Source: Rothia aeria
GTDB taxonomy: Bacteria; Actinomycetota; Actinomycetes; Actinomycetales; Micrococcaceae
NCBI GenBank assembly: GCA_002355935.1
Contig: AP017895.1
Location: 2,524,681-2,588,680 of the forward strand
Length of the DNA: 64,000 nucleotides
Direction: 5' to 3'
The notes under the pieces are model-generated. The model was not told where the DNA came from, did not search any database, and worked only from the letters and a program-made list of their open reading frames with translations. Both the position numbers and the translations under genes were made by a program. Positions 38,988 through 49,398 of the stretch are shown in pieces (within the stretch, counting starts at the first letter, position 1; every line of letters starts with the position of its first letter).

Positions 38988-39743
38988 ATGGATCAGACCC
39001 AATCACGACGCGGACGCCCGCCCCGCATCACCCATGACCAGATAGCGCAGGCAGTCATTGACGTTGGTTTCCCAAACCTCACCTTCGCGGCGGTACGCGA
39101 AAAACTGGGGGTGGGTGAAAGCACCCTCTACCGGTACGCCCCCGACCGCGACGAGCTTGTACGAATGGGCCTGAACTACGCGTTCTCCCAAGTTGAAATG
39201 CCCCCGCTTGAAGGGCACTGGCGGGACATCCTCCATTCCCAGGCGGTGCACCTGTGGCGCAGTTTTGAGAAATACCCCGGCTCCGCCACCGAAGCCGCAC
39301 GCGGGGTGGTTCCCGCCGTGGCAATGTACTTCCTGGAAGAGCTATGCGCCGCCCTAATTCGCCGCGGGTTCACCCCCGAAAACGCTGTTATTGCCTGCGA
39401 CACCCTGTTCGATATGGTGATCGACAACAGGCGCGGAGTCGAGCATATTGATGCCCTCATCCCCGATGGCGGCCCGGGGCGGGAGAACATCCTGGAGCAG
39501 GTGGGGCAAGACCAGCCCGCACCGCACCAGCAGGATCAGGACCAGGATACTGACCCCTACCGAGAGCAGGCCCAACAGGCAATACTGGATGTTTTTACGC
39601 GTGACCCGTATGACTGGCTCATCTGCAAGATCACCATCATCCTTGACGGTATCGCGCAATCACTCGCGCCGCAGCAGCCCCCGGATGCCTCCGCCCTCCC
39701 CGATGACTCACCGGCAGAACACTCCGACGATACCCCCACATAA
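38988..39743 (+). CDS. TetR-family transcriptional regulator
   Basis: 251 aa from ATG 38988 with AAGGA 7 nt before it. N-terminal helix-turn-helix: TFAAVREKLGVGESTLYRYAPDRDELV. The ligand domain is longer than usual and has a Gln/Asp-rich insert (QQDQDQDTD) and a low-complexity C-terminus. Divergent from lldD, and the lldD promoter holds a palindrome. Control of lldD is inferred only. Confidence 0.85.
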   Translation: MDQTQSRRGRPPRITHDQIAQAVIDVGFPNLTFAAVREKLGVGESTLYRYAPDRDELVRMGLNYAFSQVEMPPLEGHWRDILHSQAVHLWRSFEKYPGSATEAARGVVPAVAMYFLEELCAALIRRGFTPENAVIACDTLFDMVIDNRRGVEHIDALIPDGGPGRENILEQVGQDQPAPHQQDQDQDTDPYREQAQQAILDVFTRDPYDWLICKITIILDGIAQSLAPQQPPDASALPDDSPAEHSDDTPT

Positions 39744-39875
39744 AAGCTCCCACCCCAACCAGCTACAGGCCGGTTGGGGCGGAAGACTATGTTGGTTTCT
39801 AGACCCTGCACACTGTACGTTCACGCACGGAGGCTAAAGGCACAGGTTCGGCGGTTTCCCCGCCGGATAAGCGTC

Positions 39876-40669
39876 CTAGTAGTACATGCCGTGGCGGTAG
39901 TCCCAGCTGGGGAACGAGTCGGAGAGGTGACGCATAATTGCCTCATAATCCAGGCCCTTACGGATCAGCACCGGTGCGGGGGTTACCCCACGCTCGCCGT
40001 GCTGTTCGGGGACAATCTTGCCCTCATCATCAACCATGGACACCATCACGCCCTGCTCGTGGCGGGTCTCCTCAGACTTATCGGGCTGGATGGACTTCAC
40101 GTACTCGTCGGAGCGGATAATCAAATCCACGCTGCTTTCAATGCGTTCACCAATGCCGCTGGCACGGCCCTTATTGCCAATACCGGAGGGGTTTGCTGAG
40201 CTTGCGAAGGTCAGGCGCCCGCCTTCCCACAGCTTACGCACGATCTGCTCACCGGGCACACCAAAACGGATCACGAAGCAGCTGGTCGCGCGGGTGTCTC
40301 GGGCCAGTTCCTTGGTGGTCTCATCCGGCAGGTACTTCTCGGCGTCCTCACGCCACGGCAGGATGCACCCCAGCAGGATGTCCTCGTCCCAGTGTTTCTG
40401 GTAGAAGTCGCGGATTTCCGGGGTCAGCTGGGCGAGAGCCTCAAGCTGCTCCATGGAACCGCACAGCACAACGCCAGGCTTCTGGCGCTTGCGCTGTTTC
40501 GCGTCAAACTTACGTTCTAGTCCTTCGCCGTCGGTTGCCATGAGAATGTAACCGACCTTTGTGGGGGATACAATAAGGCCGCCTTTACCAGAGAGAATAG
40601 ATACGGCCTGCGGGGATGCTTCCCCGGTCCATTCTTCGAAGGTGGGGCTGATGCTGCGTTGTTAGTCAT
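39876..40669 (-). CDS. Sua5/YciO/YrdC-family protein (frameshifted as read)
   Basis: 264 aa after merging. GGLIVSPTKVGYILMATDGEGLERKFDAKQRKRQKPG fits the ATP/threonine binding pocket (K-R motif); SSANPSGIGNKG is the S-x-N-x-S-G motif. The true start is ATG 40669; as read that frame ends early at a one-base loss at 40644-40647 (four G), and the rest would start only at ATG 40541. YrdC proteins make threonylcarbamoyl-AMP for tRNA t6A, but paralogues (YciO) also exist, so the exact role is open. Confidence 0.8.
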
Positions 40670-40676
40670 GGGGTTT

Positions 40677-40682
40677 ATTATA
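40677..40682 (-). promoter_or_regulatory. -10 box of leaderless YrdC transcript
   Basis: Consensus TATAAT on the minus strand, 7 nt before the ATG at 40669; no Shine-Dalgarno in between (AAACCCC). Good support for a leaderless message. No clear -35. Confidence 0.55.
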
Positions 40683-40838
40683 TTCCGCAGGCTTTTGTTG
40701 GCGCGACGGTCAGGGCAGACATCCACATAATGAGAAGAGCCTCCGGAAGAAGCCACCGCCAGCACGTCACGCTCACGGGACGAAAAACCCGCCAAGGGGC
40801 ATCATTATAGAACCCGGGCGGGGCTTTCTGGCACACGG

Positions 40839-43006
40839 TTATAGGCCGCGGCGCGTGTCCTCCTCGTGCAGACGCTCAAACATTTCGTTGTAGGCATTCA
40901 GTTCGGCGTCCCCGTCACGGTCGGCCTGCCGGTCAATGCGTGCAGCGAGTTTTTTGTCGGCCTTTGCCCACTGGAAGCCCACCGCAACCGCCACGATCAT
41001 GGTCGGGATTTCGCCGATACCCCACATGAGCGCACCGCCCATCTTCTGGTCGTCCAGCGCCGACAGGCCCCAGGTGCGCCCCAAGTTACCGAACCAGGAG
41101 GCGGCCAGCAGGGCCTTCGAGTTCATGATCGAAATACCCACGAAGGCGTGGTACCCCAGGGTTGCGATCAGCATAATCAGACGCATAGGGTACTGAGGGC
41201 GGTGTGGAATCGGGTCAATACCAATAAGCACCAGCATGAAGATATAGCCCGTGAGCGTAAAGTGAATCATCATGAATTCGTGCCCGATATGGTACCGCAG
41301 CATCACCCCGAAAAGTGGCGTGAAATAAACAACAACGATTGAGCCAGCAAAATTGACGGCGGCAAAAATGGGGTGCGTAACAACTTTCGACCATCCCGAA
41401 TGCACAATGCGCACAATCCACTCGCGCGGGCCTCGCGTGCCGTCCTGGCGCGGCTCCAGCGCCTTAAGCAGCAGCGTCACGGGCGCACCTAATACCAGCA
41501 GAATCGGTACGACCATCGTGAGCACCATATGCTCAAACATGTGCACCGAAAACAGCACGCGCGAATACACGGCGGGCGGGCCGGAGGTGATGTAGTTCAG
41601 CACGAGCAGCCCCAACATCCAGGAGACGGCACGCATCACAGGCCAAGAGTCACCCGCATGGCGTACTTTCACGAACGCCCACAGGTATACAATCGCCAGA
41701 TACCCCAGCGCAGCAACCCAGAACCAGTCCCAACGCCACTCGGTGAACCAGCGCTGAAAATGCGGCTCGGGCGGCATGTCGTACCAGGTGATAATGCGCA
41801 CCGGCGTGGCATCCGGCGCGAGAGTTTCCGGAACCGGCGGCGGCGTGCGTGAGAGCGAAGCCCCCAGCCCGGAGGCCGCCCCCATAATCACAAGCTCAGC
41901 AGCTATGGCGCTCCACAGGGCGCGTGTGCCGCTCATCTTACCGGCGGCGAGCGCGGGAATGAGCCTGAGGCGATGCGCCGCACCAATAGTTCCCAGAATC
42001 AGGGTCAGCCCTAGTTTTAGGAGCACAATCTTGCCGTAGTCGGTGCCTAAGTCCCGCCACGACGACATGCGCACCCCCGCGTTCGTAATGCCCGAGAGCA
42101 GCACGAGAATGAACCCGATGAGGGCAAGCAGCGAGTAGCGGCGCAGTACCGCATGGGCCATCGGCACGCGACGAGATGCCGCAGTGTGTTCGCCGCGGCG
42201 CTCCTCAACGACGGTGCCGGTGCCCGCATCCTTACCCGAAATACCGCGCGAGATAAACGCCAGCGCGATCAGCCCGCCGCACCAGATGCTCACCCCAGCA
42301 GGTGCAGCCCCAGGGAGTTAACGGCGCCCATATGGTCCTGCCCGCCCGAGGAGTGCCCCGAAAGCGCCATATCCGCGATACCAACCAGCGAGATCATGAA
42401 GATGAAAAACAGCCCCATGAGTGAGCGCACCCCGAAACAGGCGGTGGCGACCACGGCGGCAACCACGACGGTCATACCTTTTTCTTTGCCCGCATCTAAC
42501 GTGGTGACGTAGCTGATCAGCTCACTGGCGTACTCGGCACCGGAGCCAATGGGCCGCCCCGAAATATCGGCGTAGGAAAGAATCAGCACAGCCAGCGCCG
42601 CTAGAGTCCACAGCACGGCGGAGGCGGCGGCAAGGTTCAGCACATCGGCGAATGGCTTGTACTCTTTCTCAGCGGTATTGTGTGCGGAGCGTGTGCCGTG
42701 GCGTGTTCCGGCGGCATCGGCGGCGTAGCGGGGAATAATGCCCATCGCGAAGATTAGCGCGCCCATAGTCGTCGCCATTGCAAAGTTATGCACAACCTCG
42801 GTGATGGGCAGCCCCCAACGCACGAGCGCACCGGCATCCGCTAAGTCCGTTGCGGCGTTAGCGGCGGTAATACGCAGTGAAATAATCAGCACCAGCAGCC
42901 CCACCCCCGCGTAGGCGGCAATCCAGGGTGCGCTCAGCCCGGGGCGCACGGCGGCGCTCTTGGGGCCTGCCTCGGTTTTCTGCGGTTGTGAAGACATAGT
43001 AGCCAT
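40839..43006 (-). CDS. CopD-CtaG fusion membrane protein (frameshifted as read)
   Basis: 722 aa after merging. N-terminal part: CopD-like copper import domain with helices, GLHLLGVSIWCGGLIAL, and His pairs. C-terminal part: CtaG_Caa3 domain, seen in FSVHMFEHMVLTMVVPILLVLGAPV, YHIGHEFMMIHFTLTGY. As read, it stops after HLLG at 42293-42296 (four C); one added G gives LLGVSIWCGG. Fusions of CopD and CtaG are typical of actinobacteria and supply copper to cytochrome oxidase. Start at ATG 43006; ribosome site weak. Confidence 0.88.
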
Positions 43007-43069
43007 AGTTCTTTTTATCTGTGGTGTGTGCGATGGTGCGTGTTAGGTATGCGCGTACATTCTGGGTGG

Positions 43070-44425
43070 CTAGGTGAAGAGGCTTTCGCCGATATACCCG
43101 CCCTCCTCACGTACCCCCGCGGGGATAGCGAAAACCGCCGACCCGATGGGAATCGTCCACGTGTTGAGCATATCGAGTTTTTCGAGCCGTTTCTGAATGG
43201 GCACAAATTGTTGCACCGGGTCGGTCTGGTATGCCACGAAAATCAGGCCCGCGTTGGAGATACCGCCGGAGACCTCCCCGTGCCGGGACAGCCCGCCCGC
43301 GTTCGCCACGGGTTCGTCGTAGTTATAGGCGCGGCGCAGGATGCGCTCCCACGGTTTTTTATCGAGTTCTTCCCCGCGGGCCCGGCGAATATGCGCGTAG
43401 GGGGCGATCATTTCAAACCCCAGGTTGTTGGTTTTGGCGAAGTCGGGGTCGTCGAATTCTTTTGTCCCGGTCAGTGGTGCCCCGTTGGAAAGTTTACGGC
43501 CGATCGCGTCCTCACGGGCGGGGGTGTCTACCTCATCCCAGGTGTCCAGGTTCATGTGGATGCGCCGAATCACCACGGAGGTGCCGCCGGGTTCCCACGC
43601 CTGCGGGTAACCAGCGCTGGCGCTGCCTTTGCCCCACACGATGTCGTCGAGGCTGGCGCCGCCGCGTCCTGGGGTTGCGGCGGGGTCGGCGGTGGGGTTC
43701 ACGGTGCCGTCTACCTGCCCGAACAGGTTACGCGGTGTGCCGGTGCCAGCCCCGAAAGCACGCAGGAACCCGTTCTGTACCCACCTAATACGCCCGAAGG
43801 AGCGGGTGTCTTTGGTGAGCATCCGCTGGGCGTGGGAGAGTACCGTGAGGTCGTCACAGCACAGCTGCAGCAGCAGGTCGCCGCCGGTGTAGGCGTCCTG
43901 CAGCTTGTCGATGGCGGGGAACGCCGGCAGGGGCGCGAGCCAGCCGGGTTTTTTCTCGGGTGCGGCGATATCGAAGATGCGGGAGCCGAACCCAATAGTG
44001 ACGGTCAGGTTCGCGCTGACCTGGGCAAGTTCAGGTTCTTGGTCGGTGAGCGGGGCGGTTCCTCTCGTCAATGCCGCAGCATCGTTGGTAAGGATACGCA
44101 GGAGCCGCTGGATTGCCTCGGCGTGGAGGTTTTCGTTCAGATCAATGGCGATGAACCGGGCGTGCGCTTGGGATTCTGTGGCGATCCCCTGCTGGTGTTC
44201 ACCGTAGAATCCTGCCGTGGCGTCGGTGAGGGCAATGTCGGCGGGTTTCCGCCCGGGGACCGACATGTCCGAGCGGGGCGGTGACAGCAGCGCGTGGGCG
44301 CTGGCCCCGGCAACAGCGCCGACCCCTACCCCGGCGGCGCCGGTAATGACGGTGCGGCGGCGCATCGCGCCTAGGGGCGTTTGCCCCGCAGTATCTGTGG
44401 TTTTATGTGGGTTTTCGGGTGGCAT
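43070..44425 (-). CDS. Tat-exported Dyp-type peroxidase (EfeB-like)
   Basis: 451 aa. Tat signal MRRRTVITGAAGVG at about residues 21-34; haem peroxidase with the DyP signature GQVDGTVNP and catalytic region PYAHIRRA, GLIFVAYQTDP, and ISNAG. DyP peroxidases work in the periplasm/cell envelope and often feed iron or copper handling genes. In line with the copper genes on both sides (CtaG-CopD, PCuAC, CopC). AGGA 8 nt upstream of ATG 44425. Confidence 0.92.
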   Translation of the reverse strand: MPPENPHKTTDTAGQTPLGAMRRRTVITGAAGVGVGAVAGASAHALLSPPRSDMSVPGRKPADIALTDATAGFYGEHQQGIATESQAHARFIAIDLNENLHAEAIQRLLRILTNDAAALTRGTAPLTDQEPELAQVSANLTVTIGFGSRIFDIAAPEKKPGWLAPLPAFPAIDKLQDAYTGGDLLLQLCCDDLTVLSHAQRMLTKDTRSFGRIRWVQNGFLRAFGAGTGTPRNLFGQVDGTVNPTADPAATPGRGGASLDDIVWGKGSASAGYPQAWEPGGTSVVIRRIHMNLDTWDEVDTPAREDAIGRKLSNGAPLTGTKEFDDPDFAKTNNLGFEMIAPYAHIRRARGEELDKKPWERILRRAYNYDEPVANAGGLSRHGEVSGGISNAGLIFVAYQTDPVQQFVPIQKRLEKLDMLNTWTIPIGSAVFAIPAGVREEGGYIGESLFT

Positions 44426-44645
44426 GTTTTATCCTGCGCTACTCGTGGTGGTTGTAAGGTGGTGTGCGCATTCTGGATGCTACGGTGGTAGCATCCTGCT
44501 GCACCGGTTACGGGCTTTCCTACAGTAGGTACGATAGGGCCGGTTACCGCCCGATCCGGTGCGGCTTAAGTCCATTTATTTTACCAAACAGTTTTTCGGT
44601 TCTGAGTGGTTTACCGTTGTTTTTTCTGGGTTTCGCGGCGGGGCC

Positions 44646-44691
44646 GGTGCCTTGCGGTGCAGGGCTCAAAAGTCCTGCACCGCAAGGCACC
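44646..44691 (-). terminator. Terminator between PCuAC and Dyp peroxidase genes
   Basis: Perfect 18-bp stem, arms 44646-44663 and 44674-44691, 10-nt loop; lies downstream of the PCuAC gene on the minus strand. The rest of 44426-44763 holds no gene and nothing else that I can identify. Confidence 0.85.
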
Positions 44692-44763
44692 GTGTGATGA
44701 CCTGACGCCATCGGTTTACCCGCCTCCCATAGAGCGATTTACGGTATTAGCGCGGTGCTGCGG

Positions 44764-45613
44764 CTACTTGCACTCGGGCAGCGGCGATTCGGAGGCCCCT
44801 GCCGCACCGTGCGAATGCTCGTGGGATCCTTCGCCGTGGTCATGGTCAGCGTGTTCACCGGCTGAGGCCGACCCGGAGGCTGAGGACCCGCCGTGCTCAT
44901 GGTCATGTCCCTCATGCGAGTGGTCGTGCCCATCGTGGCTGTGTGAGTGGTCGTGCCCGCCGTGTTCATGGTCATGTCCCTCATGCGAGTGGTCATGCCC
45001 GCTTGCCGAGGCATCGGCGGTGGCTGACGCTGAACCTTCACCCTTGTACTCTTCCTTCGCGCCCTGGTAGTCGCGGGCCACCGGCTTAAATTCAAGGGAA
45101 GCGCCGTCTTCGGTCTTGACCGTCACAGTGGTCGCCCCGCCTGCGGCGAGCGAGCAGCCCATATCCATGAGCATAATGTGGTCACCACCGGGCTTGAGTT
45201 CCAGGGTGGCACCGGGCTCAATGGTGAACTCGTGCACCTGCTCCATCTTTGTGCCGCCATCTGAGCCTTTGGTGGTGGTGTGCAGCTGCACGGTGTCGGT
45301 GGCGGTCGAGGAGGCGCTGGTGATCTTCACCGGTTTGTCCCCGCTATTGGTGATTTTGCCGAACACGCCGGTCATGCTGCCCTTGCTGGCTTTCACCCAG
45401 GCCCCCTCAATTTTAGGGTGCCTGACGAGGCGCTGGCCCCCTGCCCGCCTGCCGCACTAGCCCCCGCTGAGGCTGATGAGCTTGCCGAGGAGGATGCCGA
45501 TGCGGAACCGGATGAGCCGGTGCTGGTGGAGCCACCCCGCAGGCGGAGAGCAGCAGCACCCCAGCTGCGGCGGTGCAGGTAAAGGTTACGAGCTTCTGAT
45601 GATTCTTGAACAT
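44764..45613 (-). CDS. PCuAC-type copper chaperone lipoprotein with His-rich tail (frameshifted twice as read)
   Basis: 283 aa after merging. Lipobox LLSAC (Cys near residue 24), then a Ser/Ala-rich linker, then the PCuAC (DUF461) domain: VKASKGSMTGVFGKITNSGD and HIMLMDMGCSLAAGG, with Met/His copper ligands. The C-terminal 70 residues repeat (HDHSHEGHDHEHGG) and would bind more metal. Two missing bases: at 45411-45414 (four T) joining TLK to IEGAWVKAS, and at 45535-45538 (four C) joining ACGG to GSTSTGSSG. PCuAC proteins deliver Cu(I) to CuA of cytochrome oxidase. Confidence 0.88.
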
Positions 45614-45712
45614 GGTTGGTTTTCTCTTTCTGGGCGGTACCGCCCGGTGTGTGCTGTGCGCAGCTGCGGTCGAGGGACGACCCCAGCTATTGCGCATACT
45701 TAGTGAGTGCGG

Positions 45713-46293
45713 CTACTTAGTAGTTCCTGAGCCGTCGTTGCGTTTGCGGATGAGCATCACCACAATCGCCCCGACCAGCAGGATCAGCAGCCCGCCGCCG
45801 CCCCACAGCCAGGGGGCAAGTCCTTCTTTATGTTCCGTGTCCGGCCCGTTCTGCGCCTCACTGCTCTGTTCGGCGGAGGCGCTGCTTACAGGTGCCGAGG
45901 CGGTTTTACCGGCCCCACAGTAAACCTGTAGGTACCCTGAATGGGGTGCCCGTCGGATGAGACCACGCGCCAGGTGACGGTGTACGTTTCATCCGCTGCG
46001 GGGTCTTTGAGGTTGAGGGTCTGGGTGACGGTGTTGCCGCTGACTTTAGCGTCGCCTTTCCCTTCAACAAGGGAATTGCCAGCCGAGTCGGTCACGCGCA
46101 CCCGGTTGCCGCCCTCAACGTTCATGAGGTTAGCGCTGTAGGTGAGCGTGATTTCGGTGGGTGCCTTGCTGAGGGTCGCATCGGCGGCGGGGGTACTGCT
46201 GACGAGCTCGTCGTGCGCATAAGCGGGCGCGGCGGTGAGCGTCAGCAGCGTTGCCGTGAGCGCGGCAAGTAGGGTACGCAAAATAGTGCGCAT
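45713..46293 (-). CDS. CopC-like copper-binding protein with C-terminal membrane anchor (frameshifted as read)
   Basis: 193 aa. Sec signal (MRTILRTLLAALTATLLTL..AAPAYA), mature start AHDELVSSTPAAD with the N-terminal His copper ligand, EITLTYSANL, VTWRVVSSDGHPIQGTYRFTV (CopC core). As read, it ends RHL; one extra A at 45904-45907 (four T on the plus strand) gives KTASAPVSSASAEQ, then a C-terminal helix PWLWGGGGLLILLVGAIVVM and RKRND. This CopC-plus-anchor form (YcnJ-N/CopC type) is usual in actinobacteria. AAGGA precedes the ATG. Confidence 0.9.
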
Positions 46294-46368
46294 AGTGTTT
46301 CCTTGTCTGAGTCACGGGTTGCGGTAACCCGGGTGCGGGTGCGTGCACCATCTGGCACGCTGGCTTTC

Positions 46369-47133
46369 TCAGACGAAGGCGGGCGGGCCGCGCTCAATAC
46401 GGCAGTATTTGAGGGTGGCAACCCGCCCGGTGGCGGGTGTGTTCGGAATATACAGTAGGATGCGCCGCCCCAGCAGCGGCAGCACGGCTGGCGGGGTGAA
46501 AAGAGCCACCCCCAGGGCACGCACTTTCATGGCGAGCAGGCGTATTAAGCGAGCGAGGGTGCGCTCAGCGCTGTAGAGCACCCCCAGGCTGGCGATAGCT
46601 GCCACTAGGTGCACCCCGAACATGGGTATATGTGCGTGTTCGGCCGCTGCGTGGGTGAGGGTGTGGGTGCCGCCTACCCCGCCGCCCGATGGGGCATAGT
46701 CATAGGGCGTGTTTCCTGGTAAAACATGGTTGCCCAGCGTATGGGTATGTGCCCCGTGCGCGGCGGTGCTGGCGTGGGCTGCTGCGATGTGCTCCCCCGC
46801 TAGGGAGGGCGCGTGGGAGAGGTTAAAGAGTGTGTGCAGTAGTGCTTGTACGGCAACGGCGCCTAGGGCGGTTCCTGCGGTGAGGGCTTGGGGGATGCGG
46901 TTGCGCATCCGGCTCATAACCAGCAGCAGCACCAGGCTCATGAGCGCCCCAAGCGCGGTGCACAGGATGAGAATCATAAGGTGCGGCGCGCTGGCCCCGG
47001 CAAGGGTGTGTCCGGCTGCGCCGAGGAGCACGGCGGTACCTGAGATAGCCCAGGCACGCCCCATTAGGGCGGTGCGGGTGGGGATGCACAGCGTATGCGC
47101 ATCCGTTTCAGTGCATGCACAGGGGTGTTGCAA
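46369..47133 (-). CDS. Hypothetical multi-helix membrane protein of copper cluster
   Basis: About 254 aa if started at TTG 47133; ATG 47064 is also possible and neither has a good ribosome site. Four to five hydrophobic segments (AWAISGTAVLLGAAGHTLAG, LMILILCTALGALMSLVLLL, VHLVAAIASLGVLY). A His-rich loop between helices (HIAAAHASTAAHGAHTHTLGNH, HTLTHAAAEHAH) could bind copper. Placed directly upstream of CopC on the same strand, 75 nt apart. Not a family I can name. Confidence 0.65.
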   Translation of the reverse strand: MQHPCACTETDAHTLCIPTRTALMGRAWAISGTAVLLGAAGHTLAGASAPHLMILILCTALGALMSLVLLLVMSRMRNRIPQALTAGTALGAVAVQALLHTLFNLSHAPSLAGEHIAAAHASTAAHGAHTHTLGNHVLPGNTPYDYAPSGGGVGGTHTLTHAAAEHAHIPMFGVHLVAAIASLGVLYSAERTLARLIRLLAMKVRALGVALFTPPAVLPLLGRRILLYIPNTPATGRVATLKYCRIERGPPAFV

Positions 47134-47918
47134 GGGGTGAAGGCGCGCCGAGCGTAAGCGTTAGCTGCGTCGCGCATATATGCCTCCTCGCTGCTGGTAC
47201 ACCGTGTGTGCGGTTTTCGTGTACAGCACCCATTCTACCGGTAATACCGTAGGGCGCCGCATCCTCCGTTGGATGCGGCGCCTGTTGGGCTACCCCGAGG
47301 CACGGAACGTTACTTGTGGCCCCTGAACGGCAGCTTCCTGTGCCGAGGTGGTTGAGCCGTACGGCGCGCCTTATTTCCGCACTGACGCGCCGCCGCTCTT
47401 TCCGCACAGGTTTATGAGCTGGCGGCCTTATCGGGTCAGTTGTTCGCCTGCCGCATACGGTGGTGTAGGCGGCTTCTTTCCCGAAGGGATTGTGTGAAGG
47501 CGTGACCGTCAGCTCAGCAGCGTGGAGGGGGTTCTAGCGGAGGTGGTCATGAGGGTTTTCCTCTGTGGTGGTTGGTATACGGTTTGGGGTGTACTGCCGC
47601 AGTTCGTGCACCCGCATTATTGCAGGCTTGCGGTAGTGATAGGTTCCACTATATAAGGGGTGGCTATGTTTGACCTGTGTTTATACTGTGATACCCACCT
47701 GTGAACAGCGAGAGCACCGAAGCAGTGGGGCTTGGCGAGGCGGCTCCCACCTCAGCTGTAGTGGGATACTGCCGCAGCGGGGATACCGTGGCGCCCCTGC
47801 CGCAGGTAGTGTGCCTCTGTCTGCTATTAGGATCGCTGCCACAGGTCACACGCCGCTCCCCCGCTTGTTTTTGAGGCCAACGTTCGGGTAGCAGCTGTTA
47901 TCCGCTCAATGGAGGGAA
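47134..47918. other. Intergenic region between copper cluster and lipoprotein array
   Basis: 785 bp with no coding frame I believe. It contains the hairpin at 47253-47282 and a GC-rich stretch near 47400-47560. I looked for a cobalamin, ZTP or other riboswitch and did not find the conserved cores. A promoter for 46369-47133 must lie near its left end. Confidence 0.4.
47253..47282. terminator. Perfect hairpin
   Basis: 12-bp perfect stem GGCGCCGCATCC with complement, 6-nt loop, in an intergenic region; no U-tract, so its terminator role is doubtful. Confidence 0.4.
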
Positions 47919-48584
47919 CTATTTGGAGGTCTGTGTGGGTTCTGCTGGCGCTTTGGGGGTGACGTTCTGCCCGCTGGGCACAGCAGGAACCTGCGGTGTT
48001 GCGGGTTTTTCAGTGGTGGGAGACCCGTTTTTAACAACGGTGTATTCCCCGTCTACGCTCACTTCTGCGGTGTCACCGTTGGCGTAACGGGTTTCCCATG
48101 AGCCGTCTGCCTTGACCGTGGTGGTGTCACCGTTGGGGTTGGTGCGGGTCCAAGACCCTGCGGTACCCACAGTGACGGTTGCCCCGCCGTTTTCGGTGTT
48201 CTTCCAGGCTGGGCTGCTTGCGGAGGTTGCAGGTTTCTGCCCGCTGCCAGCCGTCTGGGTGCCGCCGCCTGCACTGGTTTCGGCGGTACTGGGGCTGGTG
48301 CTGGTCTTAGGTTTTTCGTGGGGGTTCGCCTGGGTGGATGCCCCTGCCGTGCCCGGGTTTGTTTCTGCGCCTGCACTGCCAGTGGTTTTGCCTGCTGCGG
48401 CTCCTTTGCTGCCGCTGGCGGTGGGCTTCGGTGTGGTGCTTGCGCTGCTGGTTTCACCGGGGGTTGCGGATGCACTGTCTTCGGAGATGGTGTTGGTGGT
48501 GCCGCAGGCGCTAAGAGTGAGCAGCCCCGCGATGCTAAGAGCGGTCAGTACAGATATTTTTGAATTTTTGAAGACGGTATTCAT
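47919..48584 (-). CDS. DGSW-repeat lipoprotein, member 1
   Basis: 221 aa from ATG 48584 (AAAAGGAC upstream; an in-frame ATG 18 nt earlier is not used). Lipobox LLTLSAC at residues 17-23, Ser/Thr/Ala-rich linker to about residue 110, then 18-residue units: GSWTRTNPNGDTTTVKAD, GSWETRYANGDTAEVSVD and GEYTVV. The C-terminus has the shared Pro-rich tail (VPAVPSG, then PKAPAEP). The unit fits a beta-hairpin repeat; the protein would be anchored outside the membrane. Confidence 0.8.
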   Translation of the reverse strand: MNTVFKNSKISVLTALSIAGLLTLSACGTTNTISEDSASATPGETSSASTTPKPTASGSKGAAAGKTTGSAGAETNPGTAGASTQANPHEKPKTSTSPSTAETSAGGGTQTAGSGQKPATSASSPAWKNTENGGATVTVGTAGSWTRTNPNGDTTTVKADGSWETRYANGDTAEVSVDGEYTVVKNGSPTTEKPATPQVPAVPSGQNVTPKAPAEPTQTSK

Positions 48585-48834
48585 CTTGTCCTTTTCATGC
48601 AACGGGGCTCATATATCGGTGTGGTGCTATTAGCTTAGCAGGGTGACCTCAGTAAACGCCGGAAAATTACAGCTTATTTTTGAGAATGCGCGGCTGTTTT
48701 CCTCATGCATGGCGCTCATCCCGGGGCGCATGAGTACATTTAGTTTCCGCCGCATTGCACATTGCGAATTCTGAGGTTCACCGGGAAAAGAGGTAACGAT
48801 AGCAGCCTGTTGTCTTACAGAAGGTGCGGTGCCG

Positions 48835-49398
48835 CTATTTTTCTACAGGTATGGCTGGGTTAATAGGGGTTTTGGGTGTTGCCGCCCCGGGTGCGCTGGC
48901 GGGCGTGGGTGTACCTGGTTTTGCGGGGAGCACGGGGGTGCCGCCGCCTCCGGGGTTGTCGTAGGTTCCGTCGGTTTTAACACGCATACTGCCTTTATTA
49001 ATACCGCCGATCCAGGTCCAGGATCTGTCACGGTTAACGTCAATAACTCCACCTTCGGGGGATCCGGTCCACCGCCATGAGCCGTCGGCGTTTACGGTAA
49101 TAGTACCTATATCACTACCGGTTGCGGCCCATGACCCGTCGGGGTTAACGTGCAGCTGAGTTCCGTCAGGGTTGGTAACAAACCAAGAACCGTCTGTTTG
49201 CACGACTGCGGTGTCGGTATTGAAGGTCAGGGTGTGCACACCGCCGGGGTTTTCGGCGGGCTCGGTGTCAGCTGCCACAGATGAGGCAGTACCGGTGGGT
49301 GCGCCCGCACCGCTGGTGGTGCACCCGGTTAGAGCGAGGGCCAGCACACCGGTGAGAACCGTAACGAGGAGAACCGGTACGTTTTGAGCAGCCGTCAT
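48835..49398 (-). CDS. DGSW-repeat lipoprotein, member 2
   Basis: 187 aa from ATG 49398 (GGAAAGG upstream). Signal and lipobox ALALTGC, short Ser/Gly-rich linker, then five units: DGSWFVTNPDGTQLHVNP, DGSWAATGSDIGTITVNA, DGSWRWTGSPEGGVIDVNR, DRSWTWIGGINKGSMRVKT and DGTYDN. The tail is P-V-L-P-A-K-P then P-K-T-P. Its linker is the shortest of the ten. Downstream (to 47919) there is a 250-bp gap without a gene. Confidence 0.82.
   Translation of the reverse strand: MTAAQNVPVLLVTVLTGVLALALTGCTTSGAGAPTGTASSVAADTEPAENPGGVHTLTFNTDTAVVQTDGSWFVTNPDGTQLHVNPDGSWAATGSDIGTITVNADGSWRWTGSPEGGVIDVNRDRSWTWIGGINKGSMRVKTDGTYDNPGGGGTPVLPAKPGTPTPASAPGAATPKTPINPAIPVEK

Noticed and set aside
47400..47560. Cobalamin or other riboswitch in the intergenic region
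   Set aside because: Conserved cores (GCCACTG, GACCTGCC) are not present on either strand.
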